NCBI RefSeq assembly: GCF_001514215.1 | Contig: NZ_KQ948864.1 | Location: 91,558 to 155,557 of the forward strand | DNA: 64,000 nucleotides | Direction of reading: 5' to 3' | Source: Streptomyces bungoensis | GTDB taxonomy: Bacteria > Actinomycetota > Actinomycetes > Streptomycetales > Streptomycetaceae | Shown here: positions 1 to 8,050 of the stretch, one piece after another | How the letters are laid out: every line of letters starts with the position of its first letter | Position numbering within the stretch: the stretch's first letter is position 1 | Position numbers and translations under genes: made by a program | The notes under the pieces: generated by a model | Database searches by the model: none | Told to the model about the DNA's origin: nothing | What the model saw: the letters and a program-made list of their open reading frames with translations, nothing else

Positions 1-306
1 CTGCTGCGCGCCGACTTCGACGCGCTGCCCGTGACCGAGCGGACCGGGCTGTCCTACGCCTCGACGAAACGGGGCGTCATGCACGCCTGCGGGCACGACA
101 TGCACACCGCTTGCCTGCTGGGCACCATGACGCTCCTCGCCGGGGCACGCGACGAGTGGTCGGGAACGGTCCTGGCCGTGTTCCAGCCCGCTGAGGAACT
201 CGGCCAAGGGGCCCAGGCCATGATCGACGACAACCTGTACGCCCGGTTCGGCACCCCTGACGTCTCCGCGTCGTACGCGCGAGCGCCTGGTACGACCTGG
301 TCGTGA
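1..306 (+). pseudogene. M20 amidohydrolase fragment, cut at window edge and 3' truncated
   Basis: The reading frame is already open at base 1, so the 5' end lies outside the window. It encodes an M20/M20D metallopeptidase-type segment (amidohydrolase, N-acyl amino acid or hippurate hydrolase family). The metal-binding CGHDMH motif is near residue 32 from the window start, and QPAEE follows about 30 residues later. Family members are about 400 residues long. Here the homologous part stops after TPDV (about base 261), followed by about 13 unrelated residues and a stop at 304-306. The dimerisation domain and the later metal ligands are therefore missing. The tail overlaps a different gene in another frame, which suggests a deletion or rearrangement joint. 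The family call is secure, and I infer that the gene is non-functional. Confidence 0.75.
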
Positions 307-707
307 CGGTGGGATTCGCAACTCCGTGGACCTACGCACTGGTACACGACGCGCTGTCATGGTGCGGCAAGGCACTGGGGTTCGGCGCTTTGCCCGAACT
401 CGATACGTGGCAGGTCCTGTTCGCCAACCTGATGGGCTCGGTGGTGGTCGTCTGGGCCGTTCTGCGAATCGTCAGGCCGCTGCCGGAACACGGACTGTTA
501 GACGGCATCGCGCGTACCCTGTTCGCGACGTGGCAGGCGTACGCACTGGCCCACGGTGCGTCTCGGCTCCTGTGGCTGTTCTTCGGCGTCGAGGTGGCGT
601 TCGGCGTCCTCCAGCTGGTGCCGTGGAGGTGGGGCCGATACGCAGGCCCCGTGCGCAACGATGCGAGCCCGGCCGACGGACGCCCGCTCGACACGGCGCG
701 TCGGTGA
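303..707 (+). CDS. Small membrane protein, possibly 5' truncated
   Basis: A 134-residue hydrophobic protein with two likely membrane segments, around residues 35-53 and 82-105, and a basic C-terminal tail. I do not recognise the family. The only start in the open frame is GTG 303, inside the end of the amidohydrolase remnant, and it has no convincing ribosome site. The frame stays open upstream to about base 261 and reads like natural protein (SAWYDLVV). This suggests that the original start was lost at the joint with the amidohydrolase. It may therefore be an expressed fusion or a dead gene. The coding frame is supported by G/C-rich third positions. Confidence 0.5.
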   Translation: MTVGFATPWTYALVHDALSWCGKALGFGALPELDTWQVLFANLMGSVVVVWAVLRIVRPLPEHGLLDGIARTLFATWQAYALAHGASRLLWLFFGVEVAFGVLQLVPWRWGRYAGPVRNDASPADGRPLDTARR

Positions 708-1291
708 CGCTCAGGGAGGAGGCACCGCGACCGGTGGCCTCTCACTAGTGGGTGAGCCTGCCTTCTCGTTCTCACCGTCTTCCGGCCGCGTGGAACAGGT
801 CGCGAACGCGGCTGGATGCCCCATGTGGAAACCAGGGTGGGCGCTCTGTTTCATGGGCGCCATTCAATTATCGCGGCGCGAGGCCGCCGCGCCTGCGACA
901 GCAAGTGAGGGTGGCGGCGACGCCGTCGGCGGCGAGGCAGTGCGCGGTGTTGCGGGTGAGTGGAGCCGCCCCTGAGTCGTGCGGTGTGCGGCCGGGCGGC
1001 ACGGCCGGTTCGGTGGAATTCATGACGGGCAGAGTTCGGCTGCTGGCGCATCGTCCTCACGCGGACACAGTCCCTGAACTTGTCAGCAATCAGCACCAAC
1101 ACCGTTGGGCACGACACGGTGAACGGCCATCGACGACTCCAAACAAGGAGAGCCGGGAGTTCTATGGCCTGCTGGGCTGGGAGGAGGTCATGAACCACGG
1201 TTGGATCATGACGCTCGCTTCTCCGTCCAGACCGCAGCGCAGATCAGCGTCATGGCCAGCGACAAAACCGCGCGGTCGGTCGGCGCCGGTC
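708..1291. other. No gene recognised (584 bp)
   Basis: Open frames here run through in several phases without family similarity and are read as high-GC shadows. One shadow continues antisense across the whole following SDR gene. No hairpin, repeat or tRNA was seen. Confidence 0.5.
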
Positions 1292-2233
1292 TCACCGGTC
1301 GCCGGCGGTCAGCCGCACCGACAGGTCCCAGAGCTTGCGGGCGCTGTCGGGGTCGACGGCGTGGGCGGCGACACCGCGGCGTATTCCCGGGGTGTGCGGT
1401 CCGGCTTCCTGGCAGTCTTCGAAATACCGGCCGGTGACCCCGTCGACCAGGGGAGACGCCGCCAGCAGGACCGAGGTGGCGGCACCCTGGGCGATGTTCT
1501 TCTCGGAAACACCAGTGACGCCAGACGGATCGAAGGAGGCGGGCGGCGCGTCCATGTGGCGGCCGAGGCCGGTTTCCCAGATGCGCCCGGGGTTGAGTGC
1601 GTTGACGGCGATGCCGTCGGCGGCCCAGCGCTTCGCGGCCTCCACGGCGAAGAGCACGTTCGCCGTCTTGGACTGGGCGTACGCCAGCCACGGGTCGTAC
1701 GGCTCCTTGGTGAAGTCGGGGTCGTCGAAGCGAACCGGCCCGTTGACGTGCCCGACCGAGCTCAGGACGACCACGCGGGCGTCGCCCGCCGCCGCGAGGG
1801 CGTCGTGAAGGCCCACGGTGAGGGCGAAGTGGCCGAGGTGGTTGGTCGCGAACTGCAGCTCCCGGCCGGTGGGGGTGCGCAGCTCGGGCGTGGCCATGAT
1901 CCCGGCGTTGTTCACCAGGATGTGCAGTGGTCCGCGCCGGTCCGCGACGAAGGCGGCGACCGACGCTGGGTCGGCGAGGTCCAGCCGAGCCGCCCTCGTC
2001 AGGCTGTTGCCGGTCTCGGCGGCGATCTCCTGCGCGACGGCGGTGGCGCTCTGCAGGGTGCGTCCCGCAACGGTCACTTCGGCGCCCGCCGAGGCCAGGG
2101 CACGGGCGGTCTCCCGGCCGAGGCCTCCGGTGGCGCCGGTCACGACGGCTCGGCGGCCGGTGAGGTCGATACCGGCGATGACCTCGGACGCGGTCGACTG
2201 CGCGCCGAAGGGTGTGGCGAGGCTCTGCGTCAT
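1292..2233 (-). CDS. SDR-family NAD(P)-dependent oxidoreductase
   Basis: A 313-residue short-chain dehydrogenase, probably cytoplasmic. The Rossmann cofactor motif TGATGGLG is at residues 32-39, NNAG at 108-111, and the catalytic Ser (VVLSS) and YAQSK follow. The layout resembles the retinol-dehydrogenase/protochlorophyllide-reductase-like SDR branch; the substrate cannot be read from sequence. The start is ATG 2231-2233, preceded by AGGGAAC; an in-frame extension upstream lacks a ribosome site. It is divergent from a TetR gene. The 166-bp space between them carries two matched dyads and a promoter reading toward this gene, so the TetR protein probably represses it. Confidence 0.9.
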   Translation of the reverse strand: MTQSLATPFGAQSTASEVIAGIDLTGRRAVVTGATGGLGRETARALASAGAEVTVAGRTLQSATAVAQEIAAETGNSLTRAARLDLADPASVAAFVADRRGPLHILVNNAGIMATPELRTPTGRELQFATNHLGHFALTVGLHDALAAAGDARVVVLSSVGHVNGPVRFDDPDFTKEPYDPWLAYAQSKTANVLFAVEAAKRWAADGIAVNALNPGRIWETGLGRHMDAPPASFDPSGVTGVSEKNIAQGAATSVLLAASPLVDGVTGRYFEDCQEAGPHTPGIRRGVAAHAVDPDSARKLWDLSVRLTAGDR

Positions 2234-2332
2234 GGTTGTTCCCTGTTTCTGGTGCACGCGCGGCCGGAAGTGTCCGGCGACTGTGTGCTCGTGAGGGTGG
2301 GCGGAGGAAGAACATCCGCCTACGATGGGGAG

Positions 2333-2354
2333 TAAACGGAGTCGGGTCCGTTTA
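2333..2354. promoter_or_regulatory. Operator 1 of the SDR/TetR intergenic region
   Basis: Perfect inverted repeat TAAACGGA-6-TCCGTTTA. Its inner core AA(A)CGGA-6-TCCG(T)TT has the same layout as the second dyad 33 bp downstream, centre to centre. That distance is about three helical turns, so two dimers would sit on one face of the DNA. Confidence 0.7.
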
Positions 2355-2361
2355 CGCGTCG

Positions 2362-2390
2362 ACAATAAGCGGAGCTGGCTCCGCTTGCAA
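2362..2390 (-). promoter_or_regulatory. Candidate promoter for the SDR gene
   Basis: On the minus strand TTGCAA (2390-2385) and TATTGT (2367-2362) are separated by 17 bp. The spacer is occupied almost entirely by operator 2. This is the usual geometry for direct repression by a TetR dimer. Confidence 0.55.
2367..2386. promoter_or_regulatory. Operator 2 of the SDR/TetR intergenic region
   Basis: Perfect inverted repeat AAGCGGA-6-TCCGCTT (in fact a 9-bp arm with a 2-bp centre). It differs from operator 1 by one symmetric base per arm. It lies between the -35 and -10 of the promoter facing the SDR gene and ends 13 bp before the TetR start codon. Confidence 0.7.
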
Positions 2391-2399
2391 GGAGAAGTG

Positions 2400-2981
2400 A
2401 TGCAGCGCTCGCTGCGGGCGGACGCCCGGGCCAATCACGACCGCCTGCTGGAGGCGGCCGCCCGTACTTTCGCGCAGCAGGGCGCCGACGCCTCGCTGAA
2501 GGCGATCGCCGCCGAGGCCGGCGTCGGAATCGGCACCCTCTACCGCCGCTTCCCCACGCGCGAAGACCTCATCGAGGCCACCTACCGGAACGAGACCGAC
2601 CGGCTGTGCGCCTCGGCCCGCGAGCTGCTCGCCGACCGCGCACCCCTGGCCGCGCTGCGCGAGTGGGCGGAGGCGTTCGTGGACTACATGCTGACCAAGC
2701 AGGGCATGGCCGACGCGCTGCCCGCGATCCTCGCCGCCCGCGAGGGCCTGCGCCAGCACAGCCGCGACGCCCTGGGTGGGGCGGTGGCGACACTCCTCGA
2801 AGCCGGCACGGCGGCTGGGCAGGTGCGCGAGGACACGGAGCCGAACGACGTCCTCATGGCGCTTGGTGGAATCACCCTCATCAGCGGGCACGAGCACCAG
2901 CGCGACCTCGCCTCACGGCTCATCGTCCTGCTCCTCGACGGCCTCGCCGCCAGTCACGGGACTGCGGCGGACCCGGCGTAG
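2400..2981 (+). CDS. TetR-family transcriptional regulator
   Basis: A 193-residue repressor. The N-terminal helix-turn-helix (around residues 28-60, ending GTLYRRFPTREDL) is typical of TetR, and the C-terminal part is an all-helical ligand domain of normal length. The start is ATG 2400, directly preceded by AAGGAG at 2389-2394; a longer frame from 2325 would run through operator 1 and is rejected. It is divergent from the SDR gene. Two near-identical 20-bp dyads lie immediately upstream of its start, so autoregulation together with control of the SDR gene is likely. The ligand is unknown. Confidence 0.92.
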   Translation: MQRSLRADARANHDRLLEAAARTFAQQGADASLKAIAAEAGVGIGTLYRRFPTREDLIEATYRNETDRLCASARELLADRAPLAALREWAEAFVDYMLTKQGMADALPAILAAREGLRQHSRDALGGAVATLLEAGTAAGQVREDTEPNDVLMALGGITLISGHEHQRDLASRLIVLLLDGLAASHGTAADPA

Positions 2982-3104
2982 CCGCATCGCCGAGGATTGT
3001 TCGCATGTTCGATTCCAGGAGATGGGCTGCCCGCCCACACCACCAGGGGGCGAGCCGGCCTCTCGCGGTGAAGGCTGAGCACCACGCCTTCGCACCACGT
3101 GCAT

Positions 3105-3335
3105 CTACCGTGCGGTATGGCCGGAAAGCGGGGCCCGCGTCAGCTCGGGGATCAGCGCGGGTCCCGCCTGTCCGCAGGCGTGGCAGGTGTCACATCGCCG
3201 GTCGCTGTCGCTGACCAGCTCGCGCAGCTCCTCGTCCTCGATGACCAGGACGGCCCCGGTGCTCTCGTCACGCATCTTCTGAGCCACCGCCGTCACCGAG
3301 GCCTGCGGCTGCACCGTCACCAGCCGGCTGGTCAT
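3105..3335 (-). pseudogene. CBS-domain protein remnant
   Basis: The first 45 residues from ATG 3333-3335 match the start of a stand-alone two-CBS-domain protein (SRLVTVQPQASV, then KMRDESTGAVLVIEDEELRELVSD). After the point where the first CBS motif normally continues with a DRD-type sequence, the frame changes to unrelated residues and stops at 3105. Intact proteins of this type are about 130-230 residues and bind adenosyl ligands. This one would lack the second CBS repeat. It is probably a broken gene. Confidence 0.6.
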
Positions 3336-3427
3336 GATGTCGCGAACATGCTGGGGCGACTGCTGTCGTTGTTCCCGAACCCCGTCGTCCTTCGGCCAAC
3401 CGCTCCACGCTCACCGGCGGGCACCTG

Positions 3428-3458
3428 GCGGAGTACGGTGGTGGCCACCGTACTCCGC
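3428..3458 (-). terminator. Strong hairpin after the acyl-CoA dehydrogenase gene
   Basis: A perfect 14-bp stem (3428-3441 with 3445-3458) closes a 3-base loop, 30 bp beyond the stop codon of the leftward acyl-CoA dehydrogenase gene. There is no clear U tract, as is common for Streptomyces terminators. Confidence 0.75.
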
Positions 3459-3487
3459 GGGAGGGTGCGAGGCCGCGCTTGGATGCC

Positions 3488-5212
3488 TCAGGGCATCATC
3501 TCGTACGCCCCCGCCAGGGCCTCGACGCGCTGCCAGACGCGCTGCGAACGCGCCGTGTCGACGACCGGGCGCCGGACCGCGCCGAGCGCCCAGCGCTGCT
3601 GCTCTTCAGTCGCGGAGTCCTTGCCGTGCAGCTCGACGGCGTGCGCGGAGAAGTCCCGCACGAGGACGGCGAACAGCTCGTCGAGGACGTCCTCGTCGAG
3701 GCTCGTCAGGGCTGCCTGCTCCAGGACCAGTTGCCCGTGGACGACGAGCGCGAAGAGCTGCCCGACAGCGAGGAGCAGGTCGAGATCCCGGCTCTGCTCT
3801 TCGTCAGGCGCGGCCGTGCGTACGAACTCGCAGAGTGCGTCGGCCTGTTCGCGGAACCGGGCGACGTTGGACAGGCGGGCATACGTGTCGAAGGCCGGAC
3901 GCCAGTCGTGAAAGCGTACCGAGCCGAGGCCGCGGGCCGGGCCCTGGCGGAAGAGGAAGTCGTCGTCGGCCGCGTCGAGGCGGGTGGGGACGGGCTCGTA
4001 CGCGACGGGGTCGAGGAGGTGGTTGCGCATGAACTTGAGGATCAGCGCCAGGTTGACGTGGACGGTGCCCTCCAGCTTCGGCAGGCCGCGGATCTCGACG
4101 GCGGCCTGGCCGAAGTAGTTGTCCTTCTCGAAGCCCTTGGCGGCGATGACGTCCCACATCAGGTCGATGACCTTCTCGCCCTCGGTGGTCACCTTCATCT
4201 TCGTCATCGGGTTGAAGAGGAGGTAGCGACGGTCGTCGGGGCCCGCGGTGCGGAAGTAGTCGACGGCGCGGTCGCTGAACAGCTTCATGCCGACGAGCCG
4301 GACGTAGGCGTCGGTCAATTCGCGCCGCACGTGCGGGAAGGCGGTGACGGGGCGGCCGTAGAGTATGCGGTTCTGCGCGTGGGCGACGGCCTCGTACATC
4401 GCGTGCTCGCAGATGCCGATCGAGGCGGTGCACAGGTTGAACTTGCCGACGTTGACGGTGTTGAGGGCTGCGTCGAAGGCGGCTCGGCCGGTGTGCAGGA
4501 CGTCCTCCGGGGCTACGGGATAGTCCTCCAGGCGGAACTCGCTGACGTACTTCGACGAGTCGACGACGTTCTTGACCAGGTGGTACGCCGGGTGGCGGCT
4601 GTCGGCGGCGAAGAAGACGTAGCCGTCGGGGCCCTCGACGTCGGTGCGGCGGCCGAAGACGGAGACCAGTCCGGCGGCGTTGCCGTTGCCGATGTAGTAC
4701 TTGGAGCCGGTGGCCCGGAAGCCGCCCGTGCCGTCGGGCTCCAGAAGCATGTCGGTGGAGTAGATGTCGGCGCCGTGGGCCTTCTCGGACAGGCCGAAGG
4801 CGAACACCTCGCCCTGTGAGAGCAGTTCGGCGGCGCGGGCACGGGTGGCTGGGTTGTCGCTCTGCCAGACGGGGCCGAGGCCGAGGATGGTGACCTGCCA
4901 GGCGTACCAGTAGTCGAGGCCGTAGAAGCCGAGGATTTCGTTGAGTGCGGCGATGCGAGCGGTGTCCCAGCGCTTGTCGACCTCGCCCTCTCCGGCGGCG
5001 GAGGCGGGGGTGAGGAAGGTCGCGAAGAGCCCCTCCTTGCCGGCGAAGGCGAGGAAGTCGCCGAGCCAGGCGCGGGTCCGGTAGTCCTCGATCAGCCGGC
5101 GCTTGCCCCGCTCCTCGAACCAGTCGACGGTGGCGCGCAGCAGCCTGCGGGTCTCCGGGTCGAAGTGCGCGGGGTCGTATGTCCGCGGGTTGAAGAGCAG
5201 CGCGTCGGTCAC
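3488..5212 (-). CDS. Acyl-CoA dehydrogenase/oxidase-like flavoprotein
   Basis: A 574-residue protein of the acyl-CoA dehydrogenase fold, predicted to use FAD for alpha,beta-oxidation of an acyl thioester in the cytoplasm. The middle domain has the FGLSEKAHGADI loop, corresponding to the usual LTEPxxGSD flavin-contact motif, near residue 145. The helical domains follow (RELTDAYVRL, then KVTTEGEKVIDLMWDVIAAKG). It is about 190 residues longer than the classical enzymes. The extra C-terminal helical part (after about residue 430) resembles acyl-CoA oxidase-like family members. The start is GTG 5212 with AAAGGCG upstream. It is followed by a strong hairpin. A PadR gene lies 72 bp upstream in the same direction and could control it. 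Confidence 0.9.
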   Translation of the reverse strand: MTDALLFNPRTYDPAHFDPETRRLLRATVDWFEERGKRRLIEDYRTRAWLGDFLAFAGKEGLFATFLTPASAAGEGEVDKRWDTARIAALNEILGFYGLDYWYAWQVTILGLGPVWQSDNPATRARAAELLSQGEVFAFGLSEKAHGADIYSTDMLLEPDGTGGFRATGSKYYIGNGNAAGLVSVFGRRTDVEGPDGYVFFAADSRHPAYHLVKNVVDSSKYVSEFRLEDYPVAPEDVLHTGRAAFDAALNTVNVGKFNLCTASIGICEHAMYEAVAHAQNRILYGRPVTAFPHVRRELTDAYVRLVGMKLFSDRAVDYFRTAGPDDRRYLLFNPMTKMKVTTEGEKVIDLMWDVIAAKGFEKDNYFGQAAVEIRGLPKLEGTVHVNLALILKFMRNHLLDPVAYEPVPTRLDAADDDFLFRQGPARGLGSVRFHDWRPAFDTYARLSNVARFREQADALCEFVRTAAPDEEQSRDLDLLLAVGQLFALVVHGQLVLEQAALTSLDEDVLDELFAVLVRDFSAHAVELHGKDSATEEQQRWALGAVRRPVVDTARSQRVWQRVEALAGAYEMMP

Positions 5213-5284
5213 GGGTGTCGCCTTTCGGTTTGGGAGGGTGAGGGCGGGTCCGGGTAGGGGTCCCGGGAGGGTCTGCTGGGCCGG

Positions 5285-5842
5285 TCAGTGACCGGTGTCG
5301 AAGCCGGCGAGTGTGGCGAGGACGTCGTCGAGCCAGGCGATCATCATTCGCTCGTAGGCGATGCCGCCGCGCAGCACGACGTGCTGGAGTTCCCGTTCGG
5401 TGTCGAGTGGGCCGTCCGCCTGGGGTTCCTTGAAGTCGCGGGCCTCGCCCACGAGGTAGTGGGCGAGGCGGTCCGTGTGCGCCTGCCGGTGCCGCTCGAC
5501 TTCGCCGATGAGGGCGGCTGGATCATCGAAGGCGGCACCCCGGACCTTCACCGCCAGGTCGTGCCGCACGCTTTCGGGTTCGGTCGGTTCGTGGAGCCAT
5601 GCGGAGAGCGCGTCCCGTCCGGGCCTGGCGACGGAGTACTCCTTCTTGTCCGGGCGCCCGGACTGCGGGACGTCCCGGACGTCGACCCAGCCGTCGGCCT
5701 GCATGCGCTTGAGCACGCGGTAGATCTGCTGGTGTGTGGCGGTCCAGAAGTATCCGATGGACCGCTCGAACCGCCGGGCCAGCTCATAGCCGGAGCCCGG
5801 CTTCTCCAGCAGTGAGACGAGGATCGCGTGCTCGAGCGCCAT
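5285..5842 (-). CDS. PadR-family transcriptional regulator
   Basis: A 185-residue regulator. The N-terminal winged helix (ALEHAILVSLLEKPGSGYELARRFE, then THQQIYRVLKRMQADGWV) is characteristic of PadR, and the C-terminal helical part (Vir_C-like dimerisation, residues about 95-180) places it in the longer PadR subfamily. The start is ATG 5842 with AGGA nine bases upstream; a longer frame from 5878 would read through the dyad. A perfect TATGCA-6-TGCATA repeat 15 bases upstream of the start is a good autoregulatory operator. The acyl-CoA dehydrogenase gene follows after 72 bp and is the likely regulated partner. Confidence 0.9.
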   Translation of the reverse strand: MALEHAILVSLLEKPGSGYELARRFERSIGYFWTATHQQIYRVLKRMQADGWVDVRDVPQSGRPDKKEYSVARPGRDALSAWLHEPTEPESVRHDLAVKVRGAAFDDPAALIGEVERHRQAHTDRLAHYLVGEARDFKEPQADGPLDTERELQHVVLRGGIAYERMMIAWLDDVLATLAGFDTGH

Positions 5843-5856
5843 GAGCACGATCCTGT

Positions 5857-5874
5857 TATGCACCTCGTTGCATA
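5857..5874. promoter_or_regulatory. PadR-type operator
   Basis: Perfect inverted repeat TATGCA-CCTCGT-TGCATA located 15-32 bases upstream of the padR-like start codon. PadR operators are often ATGCA- or ATGT-type dyads with a 6-8 bp centre, so the match to the neighbouring gene is apt. Confidence 0.65.
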
Positions 5875-6521
5875 GCAACGCTGCGGCGGTGAGATACGGC
5901 TCACCCGGTGCGGGTCGCGCAGATCACCCGTTGCGGCAGCGCGCTGGGGTCCGGTATGAACCCGGCCGGGCGCGTTCGGCGGCCGGGGCCTCATGGCTGA
6001 CGGACACCTTAGGAGGCCACCCACGGTTCCATCGATCTCGTCGTCCTCACCAGGCGGGCGGACGATCTCGCCGACCAGTGCGGCGAGCAGCTCCTTGGCC
6101 TTCAGGCGCGGGCTTCTTACAGAGAGATGACGTAACAGCCGAACAAGCACGACATGCACACCTCACCGGCGACGCTGGTCCCGCCCCGCCGCCCTTGGGT
6201 GGAAGGGAGCCTCAGATAAGAGGGCGTCGCTGCGGTGTAGGGAAGCGGCTGCCGCAGCGATTTCGGTGCCCCGGGCCAACACCCGGGGCACCGTCTGCGG
6301 CGTGGTCTGATCGCCCCGTCCGTCCCGGGTGCGGCAACGCGCGGCCCCGTCCCGCGACAGCCGATCGGAACGTCGCAGTGGTGCGGACACAACCTCCGTC
6401 TCGGGGGCGGCTGATCCGGGTTGTTGCGACGACCGTTGACCAGTCCGGGGTGTTGTGACGGGCGGTGCCCGGTCGGGATATTCGCTGGTCGCCACTCGTT
6501 GACGGTGGTCATACTGCCGCG
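5875..6521. other. No gene recognised (about 650 bp)
   Basis: Several frames stay open but none shows a family motif, a ribosome site or consistent codon use. The stretch probably holds the upstream control DNA of the PadR gene and decayed sequence. Confidence 0.45.
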
Positions 6522-7052
6522 ATGGATCCAGTGACTCTTGAGACCGACCGTCTGGTGCTGCGGGCCTTCACACCTGCCGACGTGGACGCGGTGTACGAGG
6601 CCTGCCAGGACGAGGACATCCAGTTCTACACCCCGGTGCCGGTGCCGTACCGGCGTGCGGACGCGGAGAAGCTCGTCGGCGAGAAGCTGCCCGCTCAGTG
6701 GGCCGAGGACAGGGACTACACCCTCGGCGCGTTCCGCAAGGACACCGGCGCACTGGTCGGCTCGTACTGCCTGACCCTCGTCAGCCGCGGCGTCTGGGAG
6801 CTCGGTTACTGGGCGGTCAAGGAACAGCGCGGACGCGGGTACTCGGTGGAGGCCGCTCGGGCCCTGTGCGACTGGGGCTGGGCCACCCTCGACGTCCACC
6901 GCATCGAGTGGTGGGCCATGGCCGGGAACACCGGCTCACGAGCCGTCGCCGAGAAACTCGGCTTCACTGTCGAAGGGACACTGCGCAGTCGCGGCTTCGC
7001 CAACGATGGCGAGCCGCACGACTGGTGGGTGGGCGGACTGCTGAGGCCCTGA
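6522..7052 (+). CDS. GNAT-family N-acetyltransferase (RimJ-like)
   Basis: A 176-residue acetyltransferase of the RimJ/RimL type (Acetyltransf_3), transferring acetyl from acetyl-CoA to an amine, often a protein N terminus or an antibiotic. The N terminus LETDRLVLRAFTPADVD is diagnostic. The acetyl-CoA pyrophosphate loop EQRGRGYS is near residues 101-108, and NTGSRAVAEKLGF, the usual helix before the final strand, is near 135. The start is ATG 6522. It converges with the AraC gene, leaving only 14 bp between stop codons, so the two transcripts probably overlap at their ends. The substrate is unknown. Confidence 0.9.
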   Translation: MDPVTLETDRLVLRAFTPADVDAVYEACQDEDIQFYTPVPVPYRRADAEKLVGEKLPAQWAEDRDYTLGAFRKDTGALVGSYCLTLVSRGVWELGYWAVKEQRGRGYSVEAARALCDWGWATLDVHRIEWWAMAGNTGSRAVAEKLGFTVEGTLRSRGFANDGEPHDWWVGGLLRP

Positions 7053-7066
7053 TGCTCGGGCCGGTG

Positions 7067-7939
7067 CTACGCCGGCTGCGTTGACTGCGTGCCCGCCTTG
7101 CCCGCATCACCTCTCCTGACGGCCACCGTCGCCTGCCACGCACCCGGGCGCTTGCCTGTCGCCTTCTGGAAGAACACCGAGAAGTTGGATGCGTCGGGGA
7201 AGCCGAGTGCGGCGGCGCAGCGGGCCGCGGTGAGGCGGTCGTGCGCGAGGAGTCGTTTGGCTTCCAGGACGACCCGGTCGACGATGTAGGCCTTCGCGGT
7301 GCGGCCGGTGGCCTGCTGCACCGCTCGCGAGAGGGTGCGGGGGGCGTATCCCAGTGTCCGGGCGTAGTAGCCGGCGTCGTGGTGTTCCCGGAAGTGCGCT
7401 TCGACGCTGGACCGGAACAGCCGAAACACCGGATGCGTGGATCGTGCTTCGGCCTGAGGTGGCCGCAGCCGGGCTATGAGCGCGGAGAGCAGGATCTCGG
7501 GCAGCTCCGTCGGGATGTCTCCGGACGGGTCGGACGCCTCGAGGAGGAGATGGTTGCGCGCGGCGTCGACGAACGGCCAGTCGGCGTCGGGAATGCTCCA
7601 GTGCGCGACCAGGTCCGGGGACGCGGCCAGTTCCCGGGTGGCGTGGGTGACCGGCGCGGTCGGCACGAACAGCACGAGGTGCCCGGCCACACCGGCGATG
7701 TCGTCCCACCGGTGCACCGCGCCGGGAGGAACCCACACCGCGGACCGCTCCTCGATCGGGTGCTGGAGGAAGTCCACCGTGACGCAGCCGTGTCCGGCGT
7801 CGATGACGGCGAGGACATGGAAGTCGGCACGCTGCGTGCCGCCGTCGTTCAGCTTGCGAAGGCGGTCGAACGTCATCGTCTCGACCGCGGCGGCGCAGCG
7901 CCCTGCGGGCTGGTAGGTCATCTGCCGGATCACGGTCAC
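7067..7939 (-). CDS. AraC-family transcriptional regulator
   Basis: About 290 residues. An N-terminal cupin-like sensing part (HVLAVIDAGHGCVTVDF, then WVPPGAVHRWDD, residues about 30-85) is followed by a C-terminal double helix-turn-helix (YYARTLGYAPRTLSRA and CAAALGFPDASNFSVFFQKATGKRPGA). The start is uncertain: GTG 7939 (GGTGG upstream), GTG 7933 or ATG 7921. A much longer frame upstream is antisense to the hydrolase gene and is rejected. It is divergent from an alpha/beta hydrolase, the probable target. Confidence 0.88.
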   Translation of the reverse strand: MTVIRQMTYQPAGRCAAAVETMTFDRLRKLNDGGTQRADFHVLAVIDAGHGCVTVDFLQHPIEERSAVWVPPGAVHRWDDIAGVAGHLVLFVPTAPVTHATRELAASPDLVAHWSIPDADWPFVDAARNHLLLEASDPSGDIPTELPEILLSALIARLRPPQAEARSTHPVFRLFRSSVEAHFREHHDAGYYARTLGYAPRTLSRAVQQATGRTAKAYIVDRVVLEAKRLLAHDRLTAARCAAALGFPDASNFSVFFQKATGKRPGAWQATVAVRRGDAGKAGTQSTQPA

Positions 7940-8050
7940 GTGTCCAGTTTCCACCACCGGGCGACCAGTCAGGCCGATGCCCCGTCCGAGCGGAGAGGTT
8001 TGAATGGAATCACAGGTCAAACGCCCATAACGCTTACCGGGAGAGCCACG

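Noticed and set aside
752..2335. 527-residue rightward open frame
   Set aside because: It is antisense to the SDR gene over most of its length, has no family motifs and is a third-position-GC shadow.
2995..3030. tRNA-like TTCGATTCC sequence
   Set aside because: It resembles a T-arm loop, but no acceptor stem, D arm or anticodon arm can be formed around it.
7241..8050. Rightward frame joined to the alpha/beta hydrolase as a longer protein
   Set aside because: It is antisense to the AraC gene; the hydrolase has its own ribosome site and ATG at 8051.
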